Assembly: GCA_009702045.1 (NCBI GenBank) | Contig: WLIV01000009.1 | Coordinates: forward strand, 1 to 64,000 | Direction: 5' to 3' | Source of the DNA: Actinomycetota bacterium | Lineage (GTDB): Bacteria > Actinomycetota > Acidimicrobiia > Acidimicrobiales > Ilumatobacteraceae | DNA: 64,000 nt | Shown here: positions 24,928-33,161 of the stretch, piece by piece | Numbering within the stretch: position 1 is the stretch's first letter | How the letters are laid out: each line of letters starts with the position of its first letter | Notes under the pieces: model-generated | Told to the model about the DNA's origin: nothing | Databases searched by the model: none | What the model saw: the letters and a program-made list of their open reading frames with translations, nothing else | Program-made: the position numbers and the translations under genes

Positions 24928-25842
24928 ATGGGACTGCTCGACGGCAAGGTTGCAATCGTCACAGGCGCTGGGCGTGGTATCGGCCGCGGACACGCGCTGC
25001 TGCTGGCTCGGGAGGGCGCAGCGGTGGTGGTGAACGACCTCGGTGGTGACGGACGTGGCGACGGCAACGACCTGTCGCCCGCACAGCAGGTGGTCGCCGA
25101 GATCGAGGCGATGGGCGGTCGCGCCGTGGCCAACGGCGCGAACGTGGCTGACTGGGCCGCCTCGGAGGCGATGGTGCAGCAGGCGGTCGACGTGTTCGGC
25201 GGACTCGACATCCTGATCAACAACGCTGGCATCCTGCGCGATCGCATGAGCCACAACATGACCGAGGACGAGTGGGACATCGTGGTCAACGTGGTGCTGA
25301 AGGGCAGCTTCGCCCCGTCACGGTTCGCTGCTGCCTATTGGCGCAACAAGTTCAAGCAGACCGGTGAGCAGGTGAACGCCGCGATCGTCAACACGTCGTC
25401 GTCGTCCGGCTTGTACGGCAACTTCGGTCAGGCGAACTACGGCGCCGCGAAGATGGGCATCGCCGCGATGACCATCACCATGGCGCGTGAGCTGGAAGCG
25501 GCCGGCGTGCGGGTGAACGCGATCGCTCCGACCGCAGCCACACGCCTGCTGGGCACCGTATTGAAGGACCTGCCCGAGATCCCCGAGGGTCAGCACAACC
25601 CGTACGGTCCCGATCAGATCGCACCGCTCGTGGTGTGGCTGTGCACCGACCTGGCCGCAGGCATCACCGGTCAGGTGTTCGCCGTCAGCGGCTCACGCAT
25701 CCAACTGCAGAAGGGCTGGCACCCGGTCACCCAAGTCGACGCAGACGACCAGGACTGGACCATCGACCGCATCGAGTCGTTGCGTGATCGGCTGCTGGGC
25801 GACTACGACAACGGCCTGCCGGTCTTCAACCCCCAGATCTGA
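24928..25842 (+). CDS. SDR family dehydrogenase, hydroxyacyl-CoA type
   Basis: A 304-residue SDR closely resembling the one at 10299: G-L-L-D-G-K-V-A-I-V-T-G-A-G-R-G-I-G-R-G-H-A, V-N-D-L-G-G, N-N-A-G-I-L-R-D-R, Y-G-A-A-K. It has a 40-residue C-terminal tail (W-T-I-D-R-I-E-S-L-R) beyond the core. The pattern is that of HSD17B4-type 3-hydroxyacyl-CoA dehydrogenases. It follows a hydratase, so the two probably perform consecutive steps. GGGAG precedes the ATG. Ends at a family A repeat. Confidence 0.88.
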   Translation: MGLLDGKVAIVTGAGRGIGRGHALLLAREGAAVVVNDLGGDGRGDGNDLSPAQQVVAEIEAMGGRAVANGANVADWAASEAMVQQAVDVFGGLDILINNAGILRDRMSHNMTEDEWDIVVNVVLKGSFAPSRFAAAYWRNKFKQTGEQVNAAIVNTSSSSGLYGNFGQANYGAAKMGIAAMTITMARELEAAGVRVNAIAPTAATRLLGTVLKDLPEIPEGQHNPYGPDQIAPLVVWLCTDLAAGITGQVFAVSGSRIQLQKGWHPVTQVDADDQDWTIDRIESLRDRLLGDYDNGLPVFNPQI

Positions 25843-25854
25843 CCCTCGTCGACG

Positions 25855-25907
25855 ACTGCGTTTGAAGGCGAACCCGCACTGGGTGCGGCGCCGCCTTCAA
25901 ACGCAGT
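25855..25907. repeat. Repeat family A inverted repeat, copy 2
   Basis: Perfect 16-base arms, ACTGCGTTTGAAGGCG (25855-25870) and CGCCTTCAAACGCAGT (25892-25907), enclose a diverged GC-rich loop that is itself partly paired. Situated exactly between convergent genes. The outer arms match copies 1 and 3, while the centre differs. Confidence 0.7.
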
Positions 25908-25910
25908 GGA

Positions 25911-26906
25911 TCAGGGGCGGGGGACGAGGGCGTCGAGCAGTGCCGGGCGGACGGCTAGTGCTCGCGCCATCGTGTGCGCGCGCCACACGTGGCGGTGCGG
26001 CAGCGTCTCGGTGGTGAAGCCGATGGCGCCGTGGATCTGCACGCTGGCCTCACCGTTCAAGCGAGCGGCTTCGTCGGCGTAGTACTTGGCGATGATCGCT
26101 TCCTCGGCGAATCCTTCGGCGCCGCCGTCGAGCGCCGTCGCTGCGTAGCAGACCTGCGAGAACGCCCCCTCTGCGCGCACGGCCATATCGGCGCAGCGAT
26201 GCTTGATCGCCTGGTTGGCGCCGATCGGCTTGCCGAACTGCTCGCGTACCTTCGCATAGGCCACGCCGAGCTCGCACTGCGCCTCGGCCGTACCCGCCTG
26301 CATCGCAGCACACAGCACCAGGCCGCGGATGAACACCGGGTCGAGGTCGGCCGCGACCGAGGCGATGACCGATCCGCCGAGTGTGCCGCGGGCGATGCGC
26401 ACTGAACCGTCCACTGGATCGATCGGTGCGAGCGCGCAGTCGGCGATCGAGTACAGCGCAGCGCTGGCCGCATCGCACACGACGACCAATGAGGCTTCGG
26501 CAGCGTGCAGGACGGAGACGTCGTCGGTGTCCGTTGTGTCGCGAGTGGCGAGCGCCACCTGCACGGAACCCGACACGATCGACGCGGCCAAGTCGGCATC
26601 ACCGGCGAACGCTGCAACCCGCGCTCCGAGCACACCGGGCAGGAACCCACCGGGTGCCAGGCCGCGGCCGAGTTCGCGGAACAGCATCGCTTCCTCGGCG
26701 AGGCCGTAGCCGACGCCACCGAAGCGTTCAGGCAGACCGAGCGACAGCCATCCCAATTCTGCGCACTCACGGAACAGGGCGGAGTCGATCTCGGCGCCGG
26801 GGGTGACGAAGACCGAGGCGTGCGCCGTGGCCGGCATGCGGGCAGCGAGGAACGACGCCACCGTGGTGGTGATCTCCTCTTGCTCGGCGGAAGGCATCAG
26901 GTCCAT
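25911..26906 (-). CDS. Acyl-CoA dehydrogenase, small subunit type
   Basis: 331 residues, shorter than the usual 380-400. It has C-A-E-L-G-W-L-S-L-G-L-P-E-R-F-G-G-V-G-Y-G, R-E-Q-F-G-K-P-I-G-A-N-Q-A-I-K-H, and Q-I-H-G-A-I-G-F-T. The middle beta domain is reduced and the S-E-P-x-x-G-S-D motif is missing. In steroid side-chain degradation such short chains pair with a full-length one as an alpha2-beta2 enzyme with one FAD site per pair. The full-length partner is encoded 7 nt upstream (26914). ATG 26906 chosen from the M-D-L-M-P-S-A-E-Q-E-E start typical of the family. Confidence 0.88.
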   Translation of the reverse strand: MDLMPSAEQEEITTTVASFLAARMPATAHASVFVTPGAEIDSALFRECAELGWLSLGLPERFGGVGYGLAEEAMLFRELGRGLAPGGFLPGVLGARVAAFAGDADLAASIVSGSVQVALATRDTTDTDDVSVLHAAEASLVVVCDAASAALYSIADCALAPIDPVDGSVRIARGTLGGSVIASVAADLDPVFIRGLVLCAAMQAGTAEAQCELGVAYAKVREQFGKPIGANQAIKHRCADMAVRAEGAFSQVCYAATALDGGAEGFAEEAIIAKYYADEAARLNGEASVQIHGAIGFTTETLPHRHVWRAHTMARALAVRPALLDALVPRP

Positions 26907-26913
26907 GTCCGGG

Positions 26914-28086
26914 TCACCCTCTCGGAAGGCCGAGCACGCGCTCGCCGATGATGTTGCGCTGGATCTCGAGCGTGCCGCCGCCGAAGCCGGCAGCAAAGGT
27001 GCGGAGCCAGTTGCCGGTCCAACCGCCCACGCGGAACCGGTCGATGTACTCGAGTGCGTCCGGGCCGAGGATCTCGATCGCCAGCCGTGACAGTCCCATG
27101 ACCAGATCGCCGTACTGCAGACGCAGCATGGAACCCTCGGGTCCGGGCATACCCGTGCGGATGTTGCGCGAGATCGAGCGATACGTGATCGAGCGCAGCA
27201 CTGTGATCTCGGCCTTCGCCGCGGCGAGGCGGCGGGCGTACTCGTCGTCCTTCAGTACCGGACGACCGTCGGGTCCACGGCGGGTGCGGCACTCGTCGAT
27301 CAGCTCGTCGATGGAGCGTGTCGCGTGCATGATGTCGGCCATGAAGCCGGTGCCGCGCTCGAGCGTCAACGTCGACATGGCAACGCTCCAGCCGTCGCCC
27401 ACCTGGCCGACGACGTTCGTGAGCGGGATGCGCACATCGTCGTAGAAGACCTCGCAGAACTCTGCACCGCGATCCATGGTGGAGATCGGGCGGACAGTGA
27501 TGCCGGGCGTGCGCATATCGCAGATCACCCAGGTGAGGCCCTTGTGCCGCTGCTCGTCGCCAGTACGAATCAGCAGTTCCTGGTACTCGGCCATGTTGGC
27601 GAAGCTGGTCCAGATCTTCTGGCCGTTCACCACGAGTTCGTCGCCGTCGACGACGCCACGTGTGCGGATCGCCGCCAGGTCGCTGCCGGCACCCGGCTCG
27701 CTGAACCCTTGGCACCACACGACCTCACCCTTGAGGATCTTGGGTAGGTGGAACGCCTTCTGCTCGTCGCTGGCACGTGCGATCAGCGTCGGGCCGCCGT
27801 GGTTGACGCCCACGAAGCACGCACCGATCCAAGGTGCGTCGGCCATCGCGTACTCCTCGTACCAGATCAGCTGCTGGATCGTGCTGAGGCCGCGCCCGCC
27901 GAACTCGGCAGGCCAGGAGATACCTGCCCATCCACCGTCGTGCTGCGCCTTCTGCCACGCAAGGTCGAACTCGCGGCTGTCGGGGCGATCACCGTGCGGG
28001 CGCGGTTCCCTGGGCACGTTCTCGTGCAGCCAGGTACGCACCTCGTCGCGGAAGGCGAGCTCGCCCTGGGTGAAAGAGAGGTCCAC
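26914..28086 (-). CDS. Acyl-CoA dehydrogenase, large subunit type
   Basis: 390 residues with all parts of the fold: W-A-G-I-S-W-P-A-E-F-G-G-R-G, C-Q-G-F-S-E-P-G-A-G-S-D (substrate/FAD loop), Q-K-I-W-T-S, and the C-terminal F-G-G-G-T-L-E-I-Q-R-N-I-I-G-E-R. It oxidises an acyl-CoA to the 2-enoyl-CoA, passing electrons to ETF. GTG 28086 is the start. Middle gene of a three-dehydrogenase operon (29277 to 25911), and nearest in style to the 57820 gene, so these two pairs are probably paralogous operons. Confidence 0.92.
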   Translation of the reverse strand: MDLSFTQGELAFRDEVRTWLHENVPREPRPHGDRPDSREFDLAWQKAQHDGGWAGISWPAEFGGRGLSTIQQLIWYEEYAMADAPWIGACFVGVNHGGPTLIARASDEQKAFHLPKILKGEVVWCQGFSEPGAGSDLAAIRTRGVVDGDELVVNGQKIWTSFANMAEYQELLIRTGDEQRHKGLTWVICDMRTPGITVRPISTMDRGAEFCEVFYDDVRIPLTNVVGQVGDGWSVAMSTLTLERGTGFMADIMHATRSIDELIDECRTRRGPDGRPVLKDDEYARRLAAAKAEITVLRSITYRSISRNIRTGMPGPEGSMLRLQYGDLVMGLSRLAIEILGPDALEYIDRFRVGGWTGNWLRTFAAGFGGGTLEIQRNIIGERVLGLPRG

Positions 28087-28095
28087 GGCCGCAAC

Positions 28096-29277
28096 CTACT
28101 TGCCGTCGCGTGGCAGGCCCAAGGCCCGTTCCCCCAGCATGTTCTGCATCACCTGGTTGCTGCCGCCGGAGATCGTGTACGCCTTGGCATACAGCAACTC
28201 GTCCTGCCAGCGCCCGTGGTCGGCCGCTTCGGACTCACCGTGGGCGAGCGTGCCGCGCATGCCCTGCAGCATCACGCCGTACTCGGCAATGTCCCAGTTG
28301 AGATTGGCGAACGACAGCTTGCTGACCGGCACGTCCATCACTCGACTCGTGCCGCGCTGACGGCGCTCCATCGTTGCCTGCGACATCAGCGTGGCGATCT
28401 GCACTCGCGCGGCGAATGCGGCGAGCGTTTGACGTACCGTCGGATCATCGGACGCCCGACCGTTCGAGCGTTGGCTCCTGCGGGCGAGGTCGATGAGTGC
28501 GTCGAGGTTCTGTCGCAACCGCACCACCAGCGCGCCGACCCCGGCGCGCTCGGCACCGAGGCTGTCGGTGGCGATTCGCCACCCGTCGTTCTCGGCGCCA
28601 ATCATCGCACTGGCCGGAACGCGCACATCGCTGAAGAACACCTCGTTGAAGTCGCTGGTGCCCGTCATCTCACGCAGAGGGCGGGTTTCAATACCGGGGA
28701 GCGACATGTCAAGCGCGAACGCGCTGATACCTGCTTGCTTCACGACGTTCGGATCGGTGCGAGCCAGCAAGTACCCCATGTCCGAGCGGTAGGCATTCGT
28801 GCTCCACACCTTCTGGCCGTTCACCACGTACACGTCGCCATCGCGTACTGCGGTGGTGCGCATGGACGCGAGGTCGCTACCAGCGTCCGGTTCGCTGAAC
28901 AACTGGCACCACACATGCTCGTAGCTGCGGATCGCCGGCAGGTAGATGCCGCATTGTTCGGGTGTGCCGAAGTTGATCAGCGCGTGTGATGCCAGCGAGC
29001 CGGCGCCGACCGGGGTAGGAGCGCGCTTACGTGCGAACTCGTCGCTGACGATGAACTCCTCGTCGCTGTGATGGTGGGGGTTGCCCCCGTACTGCTGGGG
29101 CCAGTCGGCGCCGTAGAAGCCTTGTGCGTACAAGTCGCGGCTCCAGGCCCGGAACTGCGCGTCCTCCTCATCGTTCTCCGGTGCGCGGGTGCCCGTGCGA
29201 AACGGCAGATCCGGTGCGTTCTCGTCCAGGAAGGCGCGTACCCGTGAGCGGAACGAGTCAGCGTTGAACTCGGCCAT
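28096..29277 (-). CDS. Acyl-CoA dehydrogenase
   Basis: 393 residues: F-Y-G-A-D-W-P-Q-Q-Y-G-G, C-Q-L-F-S-E-P-D-A-G-S-D, Q-K-V-W-S-T-N-A, and C-terminal I-S-G-G-S-N-Q-V-M-Q-N-M-L-G-E-R. A complete, full-length FAD-dependent dehydrogenase. First gene of the three-gene minus-strand operon, followed 9 nt later by the next. It is divergent from the SDR at 29325, with an operator-like site 28 nt upstream of its ATG. Having three dehydrogenases in one operon suggests either two substrates or an extra subunit. Confidence 0.92.
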   Translation of the reverse strand: MAEFNADSFRSRVRAFLDENAPDLPFRTGTRAPENDEEDAQFRAWSRDLYAQGFYGADWPQQYGGNPHHHSDEEFIVSDEFARKRAPTPVGAGSLASHALINFGTPEQCGIYLPAIRSYEHVWCQLFSEPDAGSDLASMRTTAVRDGDVYVVNGQKVWSTNAYRSDMGYLLARTDPNVVKQAGISAFALDMSLPGIETRPLREMTGTSDFNEVFFSDVRVPASAMIGAENDGWRIATDSLGAERAGVGALVVRLRQNLDALIDLARRSQRSNGRASDDPTVRQTLAAFAARVQIATLMSQATMERRQRGTSRVMDVPVSKLSFANLNWDIAEYGVMLQGMRGTLAHGESEAADHGRWQDELLYAKAYTISGGSNQVMQNMLGERALGLPRDGK

Positions 29278-29305
29278 CTTCTAACCCCCATGATCAGCGA
29301 CCCGC

Positions 29306-29319
29306 TGAGACTAACGTCA
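29306..29319. promoter_or_regulatory. TGAC-N6-GTCA-like operator, one mismatch
   Basis: TGAGACTAACGTCA ends only 5 nt before the ATG of the SDR gene and contains TAACGT, a fitting -10 hexamer for a leaderless transcript starting at that ATG. The minus-strand dehydrogenase start is 28 nt away on the other side. Confidence 0.5.
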
Positions 29320-29324
29320 ACGGC

Positions 29325-30140
29325 ATGTTCAATCTCAAAGGAAAGGCCGTCGTAGTGACCGGTGCCGGCCGCGGAATTGGCACCGGCATTTCTCGGGCGA
29401 TGGCCACGTGTGGTGCCGATGTAGTGCTGGCCGGCCGCTCGGCGGCGCCGCTGGAGGTGATGGCGAATGAGGTGCGTTCGCTTGGAGTGCGCGCGATCAC
29501 CGTGCCCACCGACATCACCGACCAGGCGCAGGTCGACGCGCTCGTGCGTGTCGCTCTCGAGGAGTTCGGGCGCATCGACGCGTGGGTCAACAACGCCGGC
29601 AGCGCGAACGCAGCTGACGTCGGCCCGCTCATCGACCTGACGCCCGACCGCTTCGACAACGTCGTCGATCTGAACCTGAAGTGGACGTTCTTCTGCGCCC
29701 AAGCAGCGGCTCGGGTGATGATCGCCCAGGGTGGGGGCAGCATCATCAACATCTCCTCGCGCAGCGGCTCGCAGCCAAACCCAATGACCGGTCAGTACGG
29801 CGCAGCGAAGGCAGGTATCGAGAACCTCACCGCGACGATGGCGGTCGAGTGGGGGCACCATGGCATCCGCGTCAACGCGATCGCTCCCGGGTTGGTGCCC
29901 ACGGAGGACAGCCTCACGACAGGGTCGATGTCGAAACCCAGTCGAGTCGCCCGCCAGATAGAGAATGTCCCGCTCCGTCGGCTCGGAACGGTTGACGACA
30001 TCGGTGCGGCCTGTGCGTTCCTGGCCAGCGACGAGGCCGGCTGGATCACGGGCGAGACGATCCAGATCACCGGCGGTAGCCGTATCCCCGTTGGCTATCT
30101 CACCTACATGCACAAGATCACCGAGGAGCTGAAGGGCTGA
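29325..30140 (+). CDS. SDR family oxidoreductase
   Basis: A 271-residue classical SDR: T-G-A-G-R-G-I-G-T-G near residue 12, N-N-A-G, I-N-I-S-S-R-S-G-S, Y-G-A-A-K, and I-T-G-E-T-I-Q-I-T-G-G. It oxidises or reduces a hydroxyl/ketone group. The start has no ribosome-binding site, and the promoter-like TAACGT lies about 8 nt upstream, so translation is probably leaderless. Monocistronic; divergent from the three-dehydrogenase operon, which implies shared control. Confidence 0.88.
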   Translation: MFNLKGKAVVVTGAGRGIGTGISRAMATCGADVVLAGRSAAPLEVMANEVRSLGVRAITVPTDITDQAQVDALVRVALEEFGRIDAWVNNAGSANAADVGPLIDLTPDRFDNVVDLNLKWTFFCAQAAARVMIAQGGGSIINISSRSGSQPNPMTGQYGAAKAGIENLTATMAVEWGHHGIRVNAIAPGLVPTEDSLTTGSMSKPSRVARQIENVPLRRLGTVDDIGAACAFLASDEAGWITGETIQITGGSRIPVGYLTYMHKITEELKG

Positions 30141-30171
30141 CCCCCCTCGGCACCCCCCGTGCCCTTTCCTC

Positions 30172-30222
30172 CAGCGTTTGAAGGCGTAATCGCACGACGT
30201 GCGGTTACGCCTTCAAACGCTG
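30172..30222. repeat. Repeat family A inverted repeat, copy 3
   Basis: 51 bp, running from CAGCGTTTGAAGGCGTAA to its complement ending in TTCAAACGCTG. The arms of about 23 bases have a single non-Watson-Crick position. It shares almost all of its sequence with copy 1, 7.8 kb away. Between convergent SDR and dehydrogenase genes. Confidence 0.7.
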
Positions 30223-30259
30223 AGTTGGGGTGGGCCGGGGTGACTCGGGGTGACGTGGG

Positions 30260-31150
30260 TCAGGTCGTGGCGGCGCGGCGGGCGCGGGCGACCTGGCGGC
30301 TGTGGGCTTTGGCGCCACCGAGTTCGGCGTGGAGCGCAAGCAGCCGCATGGTCCAGTCGGTGAGACCGTATTCGCTGGTGATGCCGATGCCACCGGTGAC
30401 CTGGTGTGTGTTGTCGTAGGTCTCGCGAGCGGTCATGCAGGCGAACGTGGCGGCCGACGCAGTGATGAACTCGTCGTTGCTGAACCACGCGCCGCGGCGT
30501 CCGAGCCAACGGGTGGCCATCGCCATCGAGTGGGAACGGGCGAGGCGGTGCTGCACCGCTTGGAACGAACCGATCGGACGACCGAACTGATGACGATCGG
30601 TGACGTGTTGGGCTGCGAAGGCGACCGCGGCGAGTGCCATCGACGAGGTCTCGACGGCGATGCCGACCTGCCACGCGCGGCGCAATGCGTCGCCACTGCC
30701 TTCGCCGAGTGATTCACCGCGGATCACGCGCACGCGGCCCATCGGATACGGCGTGCGCGACGCAACGGGGGAAACCTCGACATCGTCGGCCGACGCAACG
30801 TGGGCCTCATCGCCGTCGAGTACGAGGTATGCCTCACAGTGTCCGGCGTAGCGCACGAGCGACGACGGCCCAGCCACCAGGCCGACCGTCGCCGGGAGGT
30901 CGTGGGCGCCAGCGAGCGGCGCCACCAGCACGCGGGCGACGACTGGGCCGCACACGACCGCCTCGGCAGCACGTTCGGCGACGAGCACGGCCTCGATCGG
31001 GCCAGCGCTACGCAGCACATCGAGGTACCCGTCGGCATCCAGTCGTGCCAGCAGTTCGGTATCGACGGCGACATCTCGCGGTCGACCGGTGAACATCGCC
31101 TTGGCAATGTCGTCGAGCATCACCTGATCCGGGCTGAGTTCGAGATCCAT
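30260..31150 (-). CDS. Acyl-CoA dehydrogenase, small subunit type
   Basis: 296 residues, even shorter than the 25911 protein. The C-terminal helical domain is recognisable (R-H-Q-F-G-R-P-I-G-S-F-Q-A-V-Q-H and T-G-G-I-G-I-T-S-E-Y-G-L), while the N-terminal and beta domains are shortened. The size and order resemble the ChsE2-type subunit (FadE29/FadE28 class) of heteromeric steroid-side-chain dehydrogenases. The full-length partner ends 1 nt before this ATG. Probably active only as a complex. Confidence 0.88.
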   Translation of the reverse strand: MDLELSPDQVMLDDIAKAMFTGRPRDVAVDTELLARLDADGYLDVLRSAGPIEAVLVAERAAEAVVCGPVVARVLVAPLAGAHDLPATVGLVAGPSSLVRYAGHCEAYLVLDGDEAHVASADDVEVSPVASRTPYPMGRVRVIRGESLGEGSGDALRRAWQVGIAVETSSMALAAVAFAAQHVTDRHQFGRPIGSFQAVQHRLARSHSMAMATRWLGRRGAWFSNDEFITASAATFACMTARETYDNTHQVTGGIGITSEYGLTDWTMRLLALHAELGGAKAHSRQVARARRAATT

Positions 31151-31151
31151 G

Positions 31152-32303
31152 TCAGCGGCTCCGGGGAAGATCGAGGGTGAGGCGGGCGATGAGGTCGAGC
31201 TGCACCTCGTAGGCGCCGGCAGCGATCATGCTGCTGGTGCCGGTGACCACTTGCCGGTCGGCCTCCGAACCGGCGGCGAGCGCCTGATCGCCGAGGATCT
31301 GTTGGCACGCCCACTCGACCTCGCGCTCCATCGGCCCGGTGATCGAGCGCGACACCGACGCGAGCGGTCGGGCGCCGTACGGGTCGCGGATTCGTTCGGC
31401 GACCGCCACGTAGTTCAGTGAGCGCGCCGCCTCGCACCATGCGTAGGCGGTGCCGATTGTCTCCTCCAGACCGTGATCGTCGCTATCAATGCCGAGGTCG
31501 TCAGCATCGGCCACGGTGGCATCGAGCACGGCCAGCGCGTGAACGTGGCGGGCGATGCCGACGCGTTCGTTGGCCAGGATGCTGCGCACGATGTCCCACC
31601 CGCGGTTCTCCTCGCCGATCCGGTTGGTCACTGGCACGACCACGTCGGTGAAGTGCATCTCGTGGATGAGGTGGTGGGCAAACGGGTTGGGAATCTCGCG
31701 TACTTCGACGCCGGGGGAGCGCATGTCGACCATCAAGATGGTGATGCCCTCGCGCTTACCGACGTCGGGGTCGGTGCGCACCAGCAGGAAGCACCACTCG
31801 GCTGCGTGTGCGTAGGACGTCCACACCTTCTGGCCGTTGACGATGTACGAATCGCCGTCGCGTGCTGCGCGGCAACGAAGTGCCGCTAGGTCGCTGCCGG
31901 CGTCGGGTTCGCTGAAGCCTTGGCACCAGTTGACCTCACCCCGGGTAATGGGGGGCAGATGCTGTGCCTGCTGTTCAGCGGTGCCGAAGGCCATCAGCGC
32001 CGGCCCGATCCAGTTGGTGTTCATGTACTGGCCGCCACGTGGCTCGCCGGCAGCCCAGGTTTCCTCGCTGATCACCAGCTGTTCCCATGGTGAGGCGTCG
32101 CGTCCGCCATAGGCGATCGGCCAATGCGGGGTGAGAAACCCTTCCTCGCCGAGCGCCGCACAGAACGCCTTCACCGCGTCGATGTCTGCCTGCGTGGGCA
32201 TATCGCGATCGTCGAGTGTCCAGCCCGGCCGCATGTGTCGCGCCATGCTGTCGCGCAACGCAGCGCGGAACGTCGATTCATCTTCTGACCAGTTCAGGTC
32301 CAT
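31152..32303 (-). CDS. Acyl-CoA dehydrogenase, large subunit type
   Basis: 383 residues with C-Q-G-F-S-E-P-D-A-G-S-D, Q-K-V-W-T-S-Y-A, and G-T-S-S-M-I-A-A-G-A-Y-E at the C-terminus. The last segment differs from the usual G-x-x-E-I-Q-R, which fits a heteromeric enzyme in which part of the FAD pocket is lent by the partner. Coupled to the small subunit gene with one base between stop and start. The IclR regulator is encoded 48 nt upstream on the same strand and may be cotranscribed. Ribosome-binding site GGGGGTTGG. Confidence 0.9.
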   Translation of the reverse strand: MDLNWSEDESTFRAALRDSMARHMRPGWTLDDRDMPTQADIDAVKAFCAALGEEGFLTPHWPIAYGGRDASPWEQLVISEETWAAGEPRGGQYMNTNWIGPALMAFGTAEQQAQHLPPITRGEVNWCQGFSEPDAGSDLAALRCRAARDGDSYIVNGQKVWTSYAHAAEWCFLLVRTDPDVGKREGITILMVDMRSPGVEVREIPNPFAHHLIHEMHFTDVVVPVTNRIGEENRGWDIVRSILANERVGIARHVHALAVLDATVADADDLGIDSDDHGLEETIGTAYAWCEAARSLNYVAVAERIRDPYGARPLASVSRSITGPMEREVEWACQQILGDQALAAGSEADRQVVTGTSSMIAAGAYEVQLDLIARLTLDLPRSR

Positions 32304-32351
32304 TCGCCAACCCCCATGTTCTCGGGACGAATGTAGACCGCCGGGGTCGGG

Positions 32352-33026
32352 TCAGCGGATTCCGATGCGTGCCGCTGCGGCTGTTACGAGTTCGATCGCG
32401 GCGGATGCGTCGAACGGAGCGGACTCGGGTGCTTGCACGCCGATGCTGGCGGTGGCGTCGCGTCCACGACGATTGATCGGGGCGGCGACGCAGTTCGACG
32501 GGTCGGATGCGTGCCCGCGACGCCTGGCAGCGGCAACGGCGGCAGGTTCGCCGACACTGCGAGGGCAGCCGGCGAGGATGGCAATACCGAACGCTGACTC
32601 GAGGATCGCCCGACGGAAGCCCGGTGGATAGCTGAGGTGGACGTTCGTGCCGACTGGTTCCACCGTCGCGAGGAACACGACGTCGTCCCCGTCGGCGATG
32701 GTGAGCACAGCGGTGCAATCGAGTGCGTCCGCGAGGCGGGTGAGTTCGGGCATCGCCGACTCGAGCACGTTGCTGGCGACACCGCGCACGAGGTCGAGCA
32801 CGCCCGGGCCGATGCGGAACGTGCCGTCGTCGTCGCGCACCACCAATCGGCGGCGGCTGAGCGTGCGTAACAGTCGGTAGGCGATGGGGCGGGCGATGGC
32901 GAGCTCGCCGGCGATCTGCGCCGGAGTCAGCGATGAGCGTGCTCCGCCCAACAGCTCCAGCACCGCAAGGCCGCGCTCAAGGGTCTGCGACACCTCACCC
33001 TGTTCGAACTCCACTCCAGCGGCCAT
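32352..33026 (-). CDS. IclR family transcriptional regulator
   Basis: 224 residues. The N-terminal winged helix is Q-T-L-E-R-G-L-A-V-L-E-L-L through L-T-P-A-Q-I-A-G-E-L-A-I-A-R-P-I-A-Y-R-L-L-R-T-L (about residues 14-60). The C-terminal part is a reduced IclR effector domain, ending about 25 residues short of the usual length. It is divergent from the CoA-transferase operon and upstream of a dehydrogenase pair, so it probably controls one or both. A pair of TA(G/A)TCGGAC direct repeats lies in the intergenic region. Confidence 0.87.
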   Translation of the reverse strand: MAAGVEFEQGEVSQTLERGLAVLELLGGARSSLTPAQIAGELAIARPIAYRLLRTLSRRRLVVRDDDGTFRIGPGVLDLVRGVASNVLESAMPELTRLADALDCTAVLTIADGDDVVFLATVEPVGTNVHLSYPPGFRRAILESAFGIAILAGCPRSVGEPAAVAAARRRGHASDPSNCVAAPINRRGRDATASIGVQAPESAPFDASAAIELVTAAAARIGIR

Positions 33027-33087
33027 GCCCCGTCCATCGTACGCTCTGGTCGTTCGGCCAAACTTGGGGCCAGCAGGCCTTGTTCGA

Positions 33088-33116
33088 TAGTCGGACAGTG
33101 TGTACTATAATCGGAC
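33088..33116 (+). promoter_or_regulatory. Direct repeats TA(G/A)TCGGAC, candidate IclR operator
   Basis: TAGTCGGAC (33088-33096) and TAATCGGAC (33108-33116) are exactly 20 bp apart, about two helical turns, on the same face of the DNA. They lie between the IclR gene and the CoA-transferase operon. TACTATAAT between them contains a -10-like TATAAT. Confidence 0.5.
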
Positions 33117-33161
33117 GGACGGCGACTCGTTCGCTCTCCCGTAGTAGTTGGAGCACAGCAG

